DNA of 45,052 nucleotides from Actinocrinis sp035605935 (GCF_035605935.1 NZ_DATNGK010000268.1:1-45052); one strand, 5' to 3'. Shown: positions 24,245 to 32,886, numbered from the stretch's first letter. Notes: generated by a model from the sequence alone, not told the origin. Numbers and translations are program-made.

Positions 24245-25963
24245 ATGACCGAGTCGAGCACGCCTGCCGCCGCCGAGCCTTCGGGGACGAGCGTGCGTTC
24301 CCACCAGGTGAGACGGCACCGCGGCGAGGGCCAGTGGGCCAAGGGCCATTTCACTCCGCTGAACGCGAACGAGCAGGTCAAGAAGGACGACGACGGCCTG
24401 AACGTGCGGGCCCGGATCGAGAACATCTACGCGTACCGCGGCTTCGACGCGATCGACGGGCAAGACCTGCGCGGCCGTATGCGCTGGTGGGGGCTGTACA
24501 CGCAGCGTCGGCCCGGAATCGACGGCGGCAAGACCGCGGTGCTTGAACCCCATGAGCTCGACGACGAGTACTTCATGCTGCGGGTACGCATCGACGGCGG
24601 GGTTTTGAACGTCGCCCAACTGCGCGCCATCAGCGAGGTCTCGGTGACCTACGCGCGCGGAACCGCCGACGTCACGGACCGGCAGAACATCCAGCTGCAC
24701 TGGATCCGTATCGAAGATGTGCCCGCTATTTGGAAGATCCTCGAAGGCGTCGGCCTGCAGACCACCGAGGCCTGTGGCGACACCCCGCGCGCGATGCTCG
24801 GCTCGCCGGTCGCGGGCGTGGCCAAGGACGAAGTGATCGACGCCACACCGGCGCTGGAGGAGCTCAAGCGCCGGTTCGTCGGCTCGAAGGAGTTCTCGAA
24901 CCTGCCGCGCAAGTTCAAGACCGCGGTGTCCGGATTGCAAGACGTCGTCCACGAGACGAACGACGTGTCCTTCGTCGGCGTCGAGCACCCCGAGCACGGC
25001 CCCGGCTTCGACCTGTGGGTCGGCGGCGGCCTGTCCACGAACCCGCAGTTCGCCAAGCGGCTCGGCGCCTGGGTGCCGATCGAGGAGGTCGGCGACGTCT
25101 GGGCCGGAGTCTGCGGCATCTTCCGCGACTACGGCTACCGGCGGCTGCGCAACCGCGCCCGGCTGAAGTTCCTGGTCGCCGACTGGGGCGCGGAGAAGTT
25201 CCGCGAGGTGCTGGAGACCGAGTACCTGCACCGCAAGCTGATCGACGGCCCGCCGCCGCCCTTCGTGCCCCCGACCCAGCGCGACCACGTGGGCGTGCAC
25301 GAGCAGAAGGACGGCCGGTTCTACGTCGGCTTCTGCCCGCGGGTCGGCCGGATCGACGGCGCCACGCTCGGCCGGATCGCGGACCTGGCCCGGTCAGTGG
25401 GCTCGGATGAGATTCGCACCACACCCGACCAGAAGATGCTGATCCTGAACGTGCCCGGCGACCGGGTCGAGGGCCTGATCGGCGAGCTGAAGGCGCTGGA
25501 CCTGCAGGTGCGCCCGTCGGTCTTCCGCCGGCACACGATGGCCTGCACCGGCATCGAGTTCTGCAAGCTGGCCATCGTGGAGACCAAGGCGCTGGCCTCG
25601 GACACCATCGACGAGCTGGAGAAGCGGCTGCCGGACTTCGACACCCCGGTCACCATCAACGTCAACGGCTGCCCGAACTCCTGCGCCCGGATCCAGACCG
25701 CTGACATCGGCCTGAAGGGGCAGCTGGTCCGCGATGCGGACGGCAACCAGGTCGAGGGCTTCCAGGTGCACCTCGGCGGCCACTTCGGCTCGGACATGGA
25801 TGACGACGGCTCATTCGGCCGCAAGGTGCGCGGACTGAAGGTGACCGCGAAGGAGCTGCCCGACTACGTCGAGCGGGTGCTGCGCAACTTCCAGGCCGAG
25901 CGCGAGGACGGCGAGTCGTTCGCGGCTTGGACGGTACGGGCCACCGAGCAGCAGCTTTCCTGA
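24245..25963 (+). CDS. sirA: Ferredoxin-dependent assimilatory sulfite reductase
   Basis: 572 residues from the ATG at 24245; AAGGACACGAGG lies directly upstream and the ORF's earlier ATG (24179) has no support. Siroheme/[4Fe-4S] ligands are C434 and C440 (ACTGIEFC) and C476 and C480 (NGCPNSC). Y85 and C177 are 92 residues apart, the same spacing as the Tyr69-Cys161 covalent crosslink of Mycobacterium tuberculosis SirA; the surrounding MRWWGLYTQR and TTEACGDTPR also fit. It reduces sulfite to sulfide with six electrons. Neighbouring genes are sulfate activation and reduction; the sirohydrochlorin chelatase downstream supports siroheme supply. A nitrite-reductase function is less likely in this context. 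Confidence 0.95.
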   Translation: MTESSTPAAAEPSGTSVRSHQVRRHRGEGQWAKGHFTPLNANEQVKKDDDGLNVRARIENIYAYRGFDAIDGQDLRGRMRWWGLYTQRRPGIDGGKTAVLEPHELDDEYFMLRVRIDGGVLNVAQLRAISEVSVTYARGTADVTDRQNIQLHWIRIEDVPAIWKILEGVGLQTTEACGDTPRAMLGSPVAGVAKDEVIDATPALEELKRRFVGSKEFSNLPRKFKTAVSGLQDVVHETNDVSFVGVEHPEHGPGFDLWVGGGLSTNPQFAKRLGAWVPIEEVGDVWAGVCGIFRDYGYRRLRNRARLKFLVADWGAEKFREVLETEYLHRKLIDGPPPPFVPPTQRDHVGVHEQKDGRFYVGFCPRVGRIDGATLGRIADLARSVGSDEIRTTPDQKMLILNVPGDRVEGLIGELKALDLQVRPSVFRRHTMACTGIEFCKLAIVETKALASDTIDELEKRLPDFDTPVTINVNGCPNSCARIQTADIGLKGQLVRDADGNQVEGFQVHLGGHFGSDMDDDGSFGRKVRGLKVTAKELPDYVERVLRNFQAEREDGESFAAWTVRATEQQLS

Positions 25964-26021
25964 GCCGAGCGGGCCGTCGCCGTACGTCCGGCGTCCATCA
26001 TTTGTCTCACCGCCCCGTCCA

Positions 26022-26027
26022 GATAAT
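26022..26027 (+). promoter_or_regulatory. Candidate -10 element for the leader/cys operon
   Basis: GATAAT is a good -10 match 46 bases upstream of the leader-peptide ATG and lies within an inverted repeat GTCCAG(26017-26022)...CTGGAC(26036-26041) that could bind a regulator. No convincing -35 is visible. The site would start a transcript about 40 bases before the leader. Confidence 0.4.
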
Positions 26028-26072
26028 GGTACGTGCTGGACGTAAACGCCGCCGCGATGGCACGCTCGATGC

Positions 26073-26159
26073 ATGTCCCGCGCCGGAATCGCCCTCGTAG
26101 CTCGACGCCACGTCGACTACAAGCGCGTCTCCAGCGCCGTCTGTATGCCGACGCGATAG
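26073..26159 (+). CDS. Putative cysteine-responsive leader peptide, 28 aa
   Basis: A 28-residue ORF absent from long-ORF tracks. Its core RRHVDYKRVSSAVC (residues 11-24) matches the actinobacterial leader-peptide pattern R-R-H-V-D-L-x-R-x-S-S-A-x-C found ahead of sulfur-assimilation genes. C24 near the end is thought to couple translation to cysteinyl-tRNA supply. It precedes the zinc ribbon-cysH-cysDN genes by 162 bases. A weak hairpin (26206-26226) lies between. Its ribosome site is poor, which is not unusual for such leaders. Function is inferred from the sequence resemblance. Confidence 0.8.
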   Translation: MSRAGIALVARRHVDYKRVSSAVCMPTR

Positions 26160-26177
26160 CCCGCACACCAGCGAAAA

Positions 26178-26200
26178 GACAGTCAGCCAGGACAGTCAGC
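26178..26200. repeat. Direct repeat GACAGTCAGC x2
   Basis: Two identical 10-mers at 26178-26187 and 26191-26200, 13 bases apart, between the leader peptide and the zinc-ribbon gene. Could be a regulator site or part of an attenuation structure. Confidence 0.7.
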
Positions 26201-26321
26201 ACCGCCTCCGAGGAAGCTTCCCGGAGAGCGATCGCGGGTGCGAAACGCGTCGGCCGGACTCCACTACGTTCCTTCCGGTCGCCCGCGCGACGTGCCCGCA
26301 CCGACCCGAAGGACCGGACCC

Positions 26322-26522
26322 GTGAGCGCCACCCGACCCGAACGCGCCGCCGGCGGTTTCGACGGGGGCGGCGAGCAACGCGCCGCGCCCCAGTACTGCC
26401 CGTACTGCGCAGAAGAGGACCTGCGTCCCGAACCGTCCAGCCATCGCGCCTGGAACTGCCGTTCCTGCGCGCGCGTCTTCGAGGTCTCCTTCGTCGGGCT
26501 CAAGTTGGGAGCCGGCGCATGA
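26322..26522 (+). CDS. Small zinc-ribbon protein of the cys operon
   Basis: 66 residues from the GTG at 26322, with GAAGGA upstream. Two CxxC knuckles (C26/C29 and C46/C49) predict a single Zn ribbon; the first 20 residues look flexible. Such a protein sits between the sulfite reductase and cysH genes in Streptomyces sulfur operons (order recalled from SCO6102-SCO6100). No enzymatic residues are evident; it may act as an accessory to APS reduction or as a regulator. Its stop overlaps the cysH ATG (ATGA). Confidence 0.8.
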   Translation: MSATRPERAAGGFDGGGEQRAAPQYCPYCAEEDLRPEPSSHRAWNCRSCARVFEVSFVGLKLGAGA

Positions 26523-27220
26523 CCTCCACGCTGACCGAGACCGAACTGCGCGACCTGGCCGACGCGGCCAACGAGCAGCTGGCCGACGCGAGCGCCGCCG
26601 AGATCATCGCCTGGGCCCGCGAGACCTTCGGTGCCGACCTGGTGGTCGCCTCATCGATGGCTGACACGCATCTGGTGCACGTCGCCCAGGCCGCCGCTCC
26701 CGGCATCGACGTTCTCTTCCTGGACACCGGCTACCACTTCGCCGAGACCATCGGCACCCGCGATGCCGTCGCGCAGGCGTACAAGGTGAATCTGCTCTCG
26801 ATCACGCCGAAGCAGACGGTGGCCGAGCAGGACGCGGAGTACGGCCCGAAGCTGCACGACCGCGACCCGGACCGCTGCTGCGCGCTGCGCAAGGTGGAGC
26901 CGCTGGAGCGGGGCCTGGAGCCGTACGGCGCCTGGATCAACGGGATGCGCCGCGAAGAGTCGCCGACCCGCGCGGACATCCGCGTGGTCGACTACGACGC
27001 CAAGCGCAACATGGTCAAGATCTCGCCGATCGCGGCCTGGACGCAGCAGCAGGTGGACTCGTACATCGAGGAGAACAGCGTCCTGATCAACCCGCTGTTC
27101 TTCGACGGCTACACCTCGATCGGCTGCGAACCGTGCACCCGCCGCGCGCTTCCCGGCGAGGACCCGCGCGCCGGGCGCTGGGCCGGGTCGGCCAAGACCG
27201 AGTGCGGCCTGCACACGTGA
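26519..27220 (+). CDS. cysH: Phosphoadenylyl/adenylyl-sulfate reductase CysH (APS-type, [4Fe-4S])
   Basis: 233 residues, translationally coupled to the zinc-ribbon gene. PP-loop-type fold with ATP-sulfurylase-like motifs near residues 40-75 (DLVVASSMADTHLV). Iron-sulfur ligands typical of APS reductases: C120-C121 (RCCALRK) and C203/C206 (CEPC); catalytic C229 in the ECGLH tail. The CC...CxxC set implies APS, not PAPS, as substrate, consistent with no cysC kinase gene in the window. Reduces APS to sulfite with thioredoxin. Start of the sulfur-activation genes proper. Confidence 0.95.
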   Translation: MTSTLTETELRDLADAANEQLADASAAEIIAWARETFGADLVVASSMADTHLVHVAQAAAPGIDVLFLDTGYHFAETIGTRDAVAQAYKVNLLSITPKQTVAEQDAEYGPKLHDRDPDRCCALRKVEPLERGLEPYGAWINGMRREESPTRADIRVVDYDAKRNMVKISPIAAWTQQQVDSYIEENSVLINPLFFDGYTSIGCEPCTRRALPGEDPRAGRWAGSAKTECGLHT

Positions 27221-27237
27221 CCCACGCCGAACCGATC

Positions 27238-27282
27238 GACACCGCACCAACAGACACCGCAGCAACAGACACCGCGCCGATA
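27238..27282. repeat. Three 15-bp tandem repeats between cysH and cysD
   Basis: GACACCGCACCAACA, GACACCGCAGCAACA and GACACCGCGCCGATA at 27238-27252, 27253-27267 and 27268-27282. The length is a multiple of three, and an in-frame GTG at 27217 (overlapping the cysH stop) would encode an acidic Asp-Thr-Ala-x repeat ahead of cysD. Whether this is translated is unclear. Confidence 0.8.
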
Positions 27283-27300
27283 TCGACGAAGGAGGAGCAC

Positions 27301-28224
27301 GTGACCGTCCTGACCGACGCCCCGTCACGACTGCACCAGTCCCACCTCGACGCGCTCGAATCCGAGGCGGTGCACATCTTCCGGGAGACCGCCGCGGAGT
27401 TCGAGCGGCCGGTGCTGCTGTTCTCCGGCGGCAAGGACTCCATCGTGATGCTGCACCTGGCGCTCAAGGCGTTCTGGCCGGCGCCGGTGCCCTTCGGACT
27501 GCTGCACGTGGACACCGGGCACAACTTCCCCGAGGTGCTGGATTTCCGCGACCGCACGGTCGCCCAGCACGGGCTGCGGCTGACCGTGGCCAAGGTGCAG
27601 GACTACATCGACGACGGCCGGCTGCGTGAGCGCGCGGACGGCACGCGTAACCCGCTGCAGACCGTGCCGCTGCTCGACGCGATCACCGGCAACAAATTCG
27701 ACGCGGTGTTCGGCGGCGGACGCCGGGACGAGGAGAAGGCCCGCGCTAAGGAACGGGTCTTCTCGCTGCGGGACGAATTCGGCGGCTGGGACCCGCGCCG
27801 GCAGCGCCCCGAACTCTGGGCGCTGTACAACGGCCGGCACCGGCCCGGCGAGCACGTGCGCGTCTTCCCGCTGTCGAACTGGACCGAGCTGGACGTCTGG
27901 CAGTACATCGAGCGCGAAGAGATCGAGCTGCCGGAGATCTACTTCGCGCACCAACGCGAGGTGTTCCAGCGCGACGGGATGTGGCTCACACCCGGCGAGT
28001 GGGGCGGCCCGAAGGACGGCGAACTGGTTGAGCTGCGCGAGGTGCGTTACCGCACCGTGGGCGACATGTCCTGCACCGGCGCCGTGGATTCGGACGCCGT
28101 GACGATCAGTCAGGTCATCCGCGAGATCGCCGCCTCGACGCTGACCGAGCGCGGAGCCACGCGCGCCGACGACAAGATGTCCGAGGCCGCGATGGAAGAC
28201 CGCAAGCGCGAGGGGTATTTCTAA
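27301..28224 (+). CDS. cysD: Sulfate adenylyltransferase subunit 2 (CysD)
   Basis: 307 residues from the GTG at 27301, which has AAGGAGGAG upstream; an alternative GTG at 27217 would add a 28-residue tail encoded by the tandem repeats. PP-loop motif SGGKDS at 42-47 for ATP binding, and the family's HVDTGHNFPEVL and GGGRRDEEKAR stretches. Makes adenylyl sulfate from ATP and sulfate as a heterodimer with CysN. The stop is two bases before the cysN start. Confidence 0.95.
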   Translation: MTVLTDAPSRLHQSHLDALESEAVHIFRETAAEFERPVLLFSGGKDSIVMLHLALKAFWPAPVPFGLLHVDTGHNFPEVLDFRDRTVAQHGLRLTVAKVQDYIDDGRLRERADGTRNPLQTVPLLDAITGNKFDAVFGGGRRDEEKARAKERVFSLRDEFGGWDPRRQRPELWALYNGRHRPGEHVRVFPLSNWTELDVWQYIEREEIELPEIYFAHQREVFQRDGMWLTPGEWGGPKDGELVELREVRYRTVGDMSCTGAVDSDAVTISQVIREIAASTLTERGATRADDKMSEAAMEDRKREGYF

Positions 28225-28226
28225 AC

Positions 28227-29549
28227 ATGACCGCCACGCCCACGGAAATCTCCCTGCTTCGCCTGGCCACCGCCGGGTCGGTCGACGACGGCAAGTCCAC
28301 CCTCGTCGGCCGGCTGCTGCACGACTGCAAGGCGGTGTTCGCGGACCAGCTCGACGCGGTCGAGCGGGTCTCCCGCGAGCGCGGCCTGGCCGGCGCCGAC
28401 CTGGCGCTGCTCACCGACGGGCTGCGTGCGGAGCGCGAGCAGGGCATCACCATCGACGTGGCATACCGCTACTTCGCCACCCCGCGCCGCCGGTTCATCC
28501 TGGCCGACACGCCGGGGCACGTGCAGTACACCCGCAACATGGTCACCGGCGCGTCCACCGCGCAGCTCGCGGTCGTGCTGGTGGACGCGCGCAACGGCGT
28601 GGTCGAGCAGACCCGGCGGCACGCGGCCGTCGCGGCGCTGCTGCGGGTGCCGCACGTCGTGCTCGCGGTGAACAAGATGGATCTAGTCGACTACGACGAG
28701 GCGGTGTTCGCGCCGATCGCGGACGAGTTCACCGAGTACGCCGCACGGCTGGGCGTGCCCGAGGTCACCGCGATCCCGATCAGCGCGCTGGCCGGCGACA
28801 ACGTGGTCGAGCCCTCAGCCTCGATGGACTGGTACGGCGGCCCGACGCTGCTTGAGCACCTTGAGGCAGTGGACGTCGAGGAGGACCCGGCGGCGCATCC
28901 GGCGCGCTTCCCGGTGCAGTATGTGCTGCGTCCGCAGAGTCCTGGGGAGTTCCGCGACTACCGGGGCTACGCCGGGCAGCTGGTTTCCGGCGTGCTGCGG
29001 CCCGGTGACGAGATCGTGGTGCTGCCTTCGGGTCAGCGTTCGACGATCGCCGGGATCGACCGGCTCGGTGAGCAGGACGTCGACGTGGCGTTCGCGCCGC
29101 AGTCGGTCACCCTGCGCCTGACCGACGACCTGGACATCTCGCGCGGCGACGTGATCGCCCCGGCCGCGGACGCGCCGACCGCCACGCAGGATGTGATCGC
29201 GACCGTGTGCCACCTGGCCGACCGGCCGCTGCGTGCCGGTGACAGGGTGCTGCTTCGGCACACCACGAAGACGGTCAAGGCGATCGTCCGCTCGCTGGAC
29301 GCGCGGCTGGACATCGACACCTTGGCCGAGGAGCCGTTCCCACAGGGGCTCTCGGTCAACGAGATCGGCCGAGTCACCCTGCGCGTCGCGGCCCCGCTGC
29401 CCCTCGACGACTACACCGACAACCGGCGCACCGGTTCGTTCCTGCTCATTGACGAGAGCGACGGCGCCACGCTGACCGCGGGCATGGTCGGCACGCCGCT
29501 GCACGCGGACACGGCCACCACACCGACCGTCGATGCGGCGGAGGTGTAG
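28227..29549 (+). CDS. cysN: Sulfate adenylyltransferase subunit 1 (CysN), GTPase
   Basis: 440 residues. EF-Tu-like GTPase: G1 GSVDDGKST (17-25), G3 DTPGH (94-98), G4 NKMD (149-152). Two beta-barrel domains follow. GTP hydrolysis drives the thermodynamically poor APS synthesis by CysD. No fused APS kinase (CysC) domain at the C-terminus, in agreement with the APS-specific CysH. A 34-codon ORF follows directly. Confidence 0.95.
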   Translation: MTATPTEISLLRLATAGSVDDGKSTLVGRLLHDCKAVFADQLDAVERVSRERGLAGADLALLTDGLRAEREQGITIDVAYRYFATPRRRFILADTPGHVQYTRNMVTGASTAQLAVVLVDARNGVVEQTRRHAAVAALLRVPHVVLAVNKMDLVDYDEAVFAPIADEFTEYAARLGVPEVTAIPISALAGDNVVEPSASMDWYGGPTLLEHLEAVDVEEDPAAHPARFPVQYVLRPQSPGEFRDYRGYAGQLVSGVLRPGDEIVVLPSGQRSTIAGIDRLGEQDVDVAFAPQSVTLRLTDDLDISRGDVIAPAADAPTATQDVIATVCHLADRPLRAGDRVLLRHTTKTVKAIVRSLDARLDIDTLAEEPFPQGLSVNEIGRVTLRVAAPLPLDDYTDNRRTGSFLLIDESDGATLTAGMVGTPLHADTATTPTVDAAEV

Positions 29550-29552
29550 CAG

Positions 29553-29657
29553 GTGCCTGACTTCATACTCGCCGGGATCTCCGGCGCGATCCACCCGAGG
29601 GAGACGGGGCGGCTAAGCGGGTGTACCGGCTCGGACAACTGCCCGGCCGCGCTCTAA
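29553..29657 (+). CDS. Possible micro-ORF after cysN
   Basis: 34 codons from the GTG at 29553 with GGAGG about 8 bases upstream (inside cysN). Contains C24 and C30 (GCTGSDNC) near the end. GC-rich third positions agree with coding but are weak evidence at this length. No recognised homologue. Its stop falls inside the TAAGCGCTTA palindrome. Confidence 0.35.
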   Translation: MPDFILAGISGAIHPRETGRLSGCTGSDNCPAAL

Positions 29658-29664
29658 GCGCTTA
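29655..29664. promoter_or_regulatory. TAAGCGCTTA palindrome upstream of the sulfonate-type ABC genes
   Basis: A 10-bp perfect palindrome identical to the core of the LacI-type operator at 8401-8412. It lies 130 bases upstream of the lipoprotein start and could be an operator for a LacI-family regulator, or chance. Confidence 0.35.
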
Positions 29665-29793
29665 ACAGAGACGGTGCTCAATGAGGAGCGCCAGCGGCTG
29701 ACGCATATCAATGACCGCTGTCGCCACGGTTCGGCAATTGCGAACCGCCTTGCTCAGGCTTCCCTCTCTCTCGACACCGAACGAGGAATCCAC

Positions 29794-30924
29794 GTGTCCC
29801 CGCTCCGTATCGCGCACGGCTCCCGCCCCGCCCACCCCGTCAAACGCGCTCTGCTCGGCGCCACCGCGCTGGCCACCCTCGCGCTGACTGCCGCCTGCGC
29901 GCACGCCGCCGCGCCGATCAGCAGCACGCCGGTCGCCGCGAACAGCTCGGGGGCCGCGACCGGCACCCCGGCGAGCGAGCTGCACCTCGGCTACTTCGCC
30001 AATGTCACGCACACCACCCCGATCGTCGGGGTCGCGAAGGACTTCTTCGCGCAGAAGCTCGGCTCGACCAAGCTGAGCACGCAGATCTTCAACGCCGGCC
30101 CGGACGAGATGACCGCGCTGCTCGGCGGCAAGCTCGACGCCGCATACGTGGGGCCGTCATCCGCGCTCAACGCCTGGGTCAAGTCCAAGGGCGGCCTGGT
30201 CATCGTGGCGGGAGCGGAGAACGCCGGCGCCGAACTGGTGGTCTCCTCGAAGATCAACTCGCCGGCCGACCTCAAGGGCAAGAGCCTGGCCTCGCCGCAG
30301 CTCGGCAACACCCAGGACGTCGCGCTGCGCTACTGGCTCAAGCAGCAGGGCTATGCGACCGACCAGCAGGGCGGCGGCGATGTCAAGATCACACCGACCG
30401 ACAACGCCACCTCGCTAGCCCTCTTCGAAGCCGGGAAGATCGACGGCGCGTGGGTGCCTGAGCCGTGGGCCTCGCGCCTGGTCGTCGAGGGCAAGGGCCA
30501 CGTGCTCGTGGACGAGAAGTCGCTGTGGCCCAACGGCCAGTTCGCCACGACGAACCTGGTGGTCTCCAAGTCCTTCCTGCAGGCGCACCCGCAGAGTGTC
30601 AAGGCGCTGATCGAAGGTCAGCTCGAGGCGAACGCCTGGGTCGCCGCCAACGCGGCCGACGCGGCCAAGCTGGTCAACACGACCATCAAGTCCTTGACCG
30701 GCAAGGCGCTCAAGGACCCGGTGATCACCCGGGCGTGGACCGAGGAGAACGTGACCAATGACCCCGAGGCCTCCTCACTGCAGACCAGCCTGACCCACGC
30801 GGTCTCGGATGGCCTGCTCAAGCAGACTCCGCTCGACGGCATCTACGACCTGACCCTGCTCAACCAGGCGCTGGCCGAGGCCGGGCAGCCGGCGGTGTCG
30901 TCGGCCGGGCTCGGTAATCAGTAG
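29794..30924 (+). CDS. ABC transporter substrate-binding lipoprotein (SsuA/NitT/TauA family)
   Basis: 376 residues from the GTG at 29794, with GAGGA 6 bases upstream. Lipoprotein signal with lipobox LTAAC (lipidated C35). The mature part follows the sulfonate/taurine/nitrate SBP fold (ELHLGYFANVTHTTPIVGVAKDFF, then DAAYVGPSSALNAWV). Position in the cys operon suggests sulfate or sulfonate as ligand, as proposed for the SCO6096 orthologue; not provable from sequence. The next gene (ATPase) is 128 bases downstream. Confidence 0.92.
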   Translation: MSPLRIAHGSRPAHPVKRALLGATALATLALTAACAHAAAPISSTPVAANSSGAATGTPASELHLGYFANVTHTTPIVGVAKDFFAQKLGSTKLSTQIFNAGPDEMTALLGGKLDAAYVGPSSALNAWVKSKGGLVIVAGAENAGAELVVSSKINSPADLKGKSLASPQLGNTQDVALRYWLKQQGYATDQQGGGDVKITPTDNATSLALFEAGKIDGAWVPEPWASRLVVEGKGHVLVDEKSLWPNGQFATTNLVVSKSFLQAHPQSVKALIEGQLEANAWVAANAADAAKLVNTTIKSLTGKALKDPVITRAWTEENVTNDPEASSLQTSLTHAVSDGLLKQTPLDGIYDLTLLNQALAEAGQPAVSSAGLGNQ

Positions 30925-31052
30925 CGCGGCAACCACTAACGCACCGAAGCAAACCGGCTGAACAGCCTTCCCGTCCCACACCGCCGCCCGGCGAACCCCG
31001 TAACGCGCAAGGCGCCGAGACCGCCGGGCGGCGGACCAAGGAGGACAGCGAG

Positions 31053-31901
31053 ATGACCGTGACGATCGACGAGGCGCCCAGCGCCCGGACGCTCACCGAG
31101 GCGGCCGTGCGGCTCAGCGGCGTGTCCAAGTGGTTCGGCAAGGAGACCGACAAGCCGGTGCTCGACGGCATCGACCTGACCGTCGCGCCCGGCGAGTTCG
31201 TCTGCCTGCTCGGCGCGTCGGGCTGCGGCAAGTCCACGCTGCTGAACCTGGTGGCGGGGCTCGACCCGGTCAGTGCCGGCTCGATCGAGGTGACCGGCGG
31301 CCGGGCGGCGCTGATGTTCCAGGAGTCCGCGCTGTTCCCGTGGCTGACCGCGGCCGGGAACATCGAACTGGCGCTGCGGCTGCGCGGGGTCGGCAAGGCG
31401 CAGCGGCGCAGCGAGGCGGAGCGGCTGCTGAGCCTGGTGCGGCTGGAAGGCGCGGCGCACAAGCGGGCGCACGAGCTGTCCGGCGGCATGCGGCAACGGG
31501 TCGCGCTGGCCCGCGCGCTGGCGCAGCAGGCCGAGGTGCTGCTGATGGACGAGCCGTTCGCCGCGCTCGACGCGATCACCCGCGATGTGCTGCACGGCGA
31601 GCTGACCGCGCTGTGGCAGGAGACCGGGGTCACGGTGCTGTTCGTCACGCACAACGTGCGCGAGGCGGCGCGGCTTGGGCAGCGGGTCATCCTGCTTTCC
31701 TCCCGGCCGGGCCGGGTGGCCCGAGAGTGGCAGGTCGACATTCCGCAGCCGCGCCGGATCGAGGACGCGGCCGTCTCGGAACTGGCCCGCGAGATCACCG
31801 ATGAGCTGCACCGGGAGATCACCAAGCACGCCCGGTTCGCCCAGGGCAGTGCGACACAGCGCAGCGGGATCAAGAGCAAGGAGACGCGCCGCGATGGCTA
31901 A
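31053..31901 (+). CDS. ABC transporter ATP-binding protein (SsuB/TauB-type)
   Basis: 282 residues; GAGGACAGCGAG precedes the ATG. Walker A GASGCGKST (54-62), Q-loop MFQESALFPW, signature LSGGMRQR (142-149), Walker B LLMDEP (163-168) and H-switch FVTHN. Uses ATP to drive uptake through the permease encoded next. Its stop overlaps the permease ATG by eight bases (ATGGCTAA). Confidence 0.93.
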   Translation: MTVTIDEAPSARTLTEAAVRLSGVSKWFGKETDKPVLDGIDLTVAPGEFVCLLGASGCGKSTLLNLVAGLDPVSAGSIEVTGGRAALMFQESALFPWLTAAGNIELALRLRGVGKAQRRSEAERLLSLVRLEGAAHKRAHELSGGMRQRVALARALAQQAEVLLMDEPFAALDAITRDVLHGELTALWQETGVTVLFVTHNVREAARLGQRVILLSSRPGRVAREWQVDIPQPRRIEDAAVSELAREITDELHREITKHARFAQGSATQRSGIKSKETRRDG

Positions 31902-32886
31902 CGAGACCGCGACTTTCGAGAGCGGTTCCTTTGAGGACGCCTCGATCGACGCCTCCGGCGGCGTCGGCGTCGGCATCGACTCCGCCTCTGCCGCGACGGC
32001 GGCGAAGCCGGTTGCGGACAACAGCCAGAACCGGCTCGCGACCCTCGAAGCCGGTCTGGACGCGCTGGACACCGCGGCGGTCAAGACTCGGCGGCCGTGG
32101 TGGCGGGTCCTGATCTCCAGGGTCTTGCCGCCGGTCGTCGCGCTGGTCGTGACCCTGGCGATCTGGGACCTGCTGGTCGTAATGCACGTGCATTCAGGCG
32201 AGATCATGCTGCCCGGACCCGGCGACGTGTGGGACTCCCTGACGACTAACTGGGGTCCTAGCCGGATGGGCGCGGCCATCTGGGACTCGGTGTATCGCGC
32301 CGCCATCGGCTTCGCCGCCTCGGTCGTGATCGGCACCGTGATCGGGCTGCTCGTCGCGCGAATCGCCCCGCTGCGCGCCGCCGTGCAGCCGTTGCTTTCC
32401 GGCTTGCAGAACCTGCCCTCGGTGGCGTGGGTGCCGATCGGCATCATCTGGTTCGGTGTCACCTCGGCGACGATCTACACGGTGGTGCTGCTCGGTGCGG
32501 TGCCGTCGATCGCGGTGGGCTTGATCGACGGGCTGGACCGCGTGCCCCCGATTTACCTGCGCGTCGGCCGCAACCTTGGCGCACGCGGGCTGGACTCGGT
32601 GCGCTTCGTGCTGATCCCGGCCGCGCTGCCGGGCTATGTCTCGGGCATGAAGCAGGGCTGGGCCTTCGCCTGGCGCTCGTTGATGGCCGCAGAGCTGATC
32701 GCGATCTCGCCCTCGCTGGGTCCCGGCGTCGGCCAGGTGATGAAGTTCGCCCAGGACAACCTGGACCTGTCCCTGGCGATCGGCTCGATCATCATCATCC
32801 TGATCATCGGCATCGGGATCAACCAGTTGTTCTTCGCCCCGCTTGAGCGCAGGCTGCTGCGTACCAGGGGTCTGAGCCGGTCATGA
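31894..32886 (+). CDS. ABC transporter permease (SsuC/TauC-type)
   Basis: 330 residues from the ATG at 31894, with AAGGAG upstream. The first 65 residues are acidic and Ala/Ser-rich and probably disordered. About six TM helices follow (from about residue 72), with the EAA-like loop VGRNLGARGLDSVRFVLIPAALP. Forms the channel for the lipoprotein/ATPase pair. A four-base overlap (ATGA) couples it to the chelatase gene. Confidence 0.93.
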   Translation: MANETATFESGSFEDASIDASGGVGVGIDSASAATAAKPVADNSQNRLATLEAGLDALDTAAVKTRRPWWRVLISRVLPPVVALVVTLAIWDLLVVMHVHSGEIMLPGPGDVWDSLTTNWGPSRMGAAIWDSVYRAAIGFAASVVIGTVIGLLVARIAPLRAAVQPLLSGLQNLPSVAWVPIGIIWFGVTSATIYTVVLLGAVPSIAVGLIDGLDRVPPIYLRVGRNLGARGLDSVRFVLIPAALPGYVSGMKQGWAFAWRSLMAAELIAISPSLGPGVGQVMKFAQDNLDLSLAIGSIIIILIIGIGINQLFFAPLERRLLRTRGLSRS

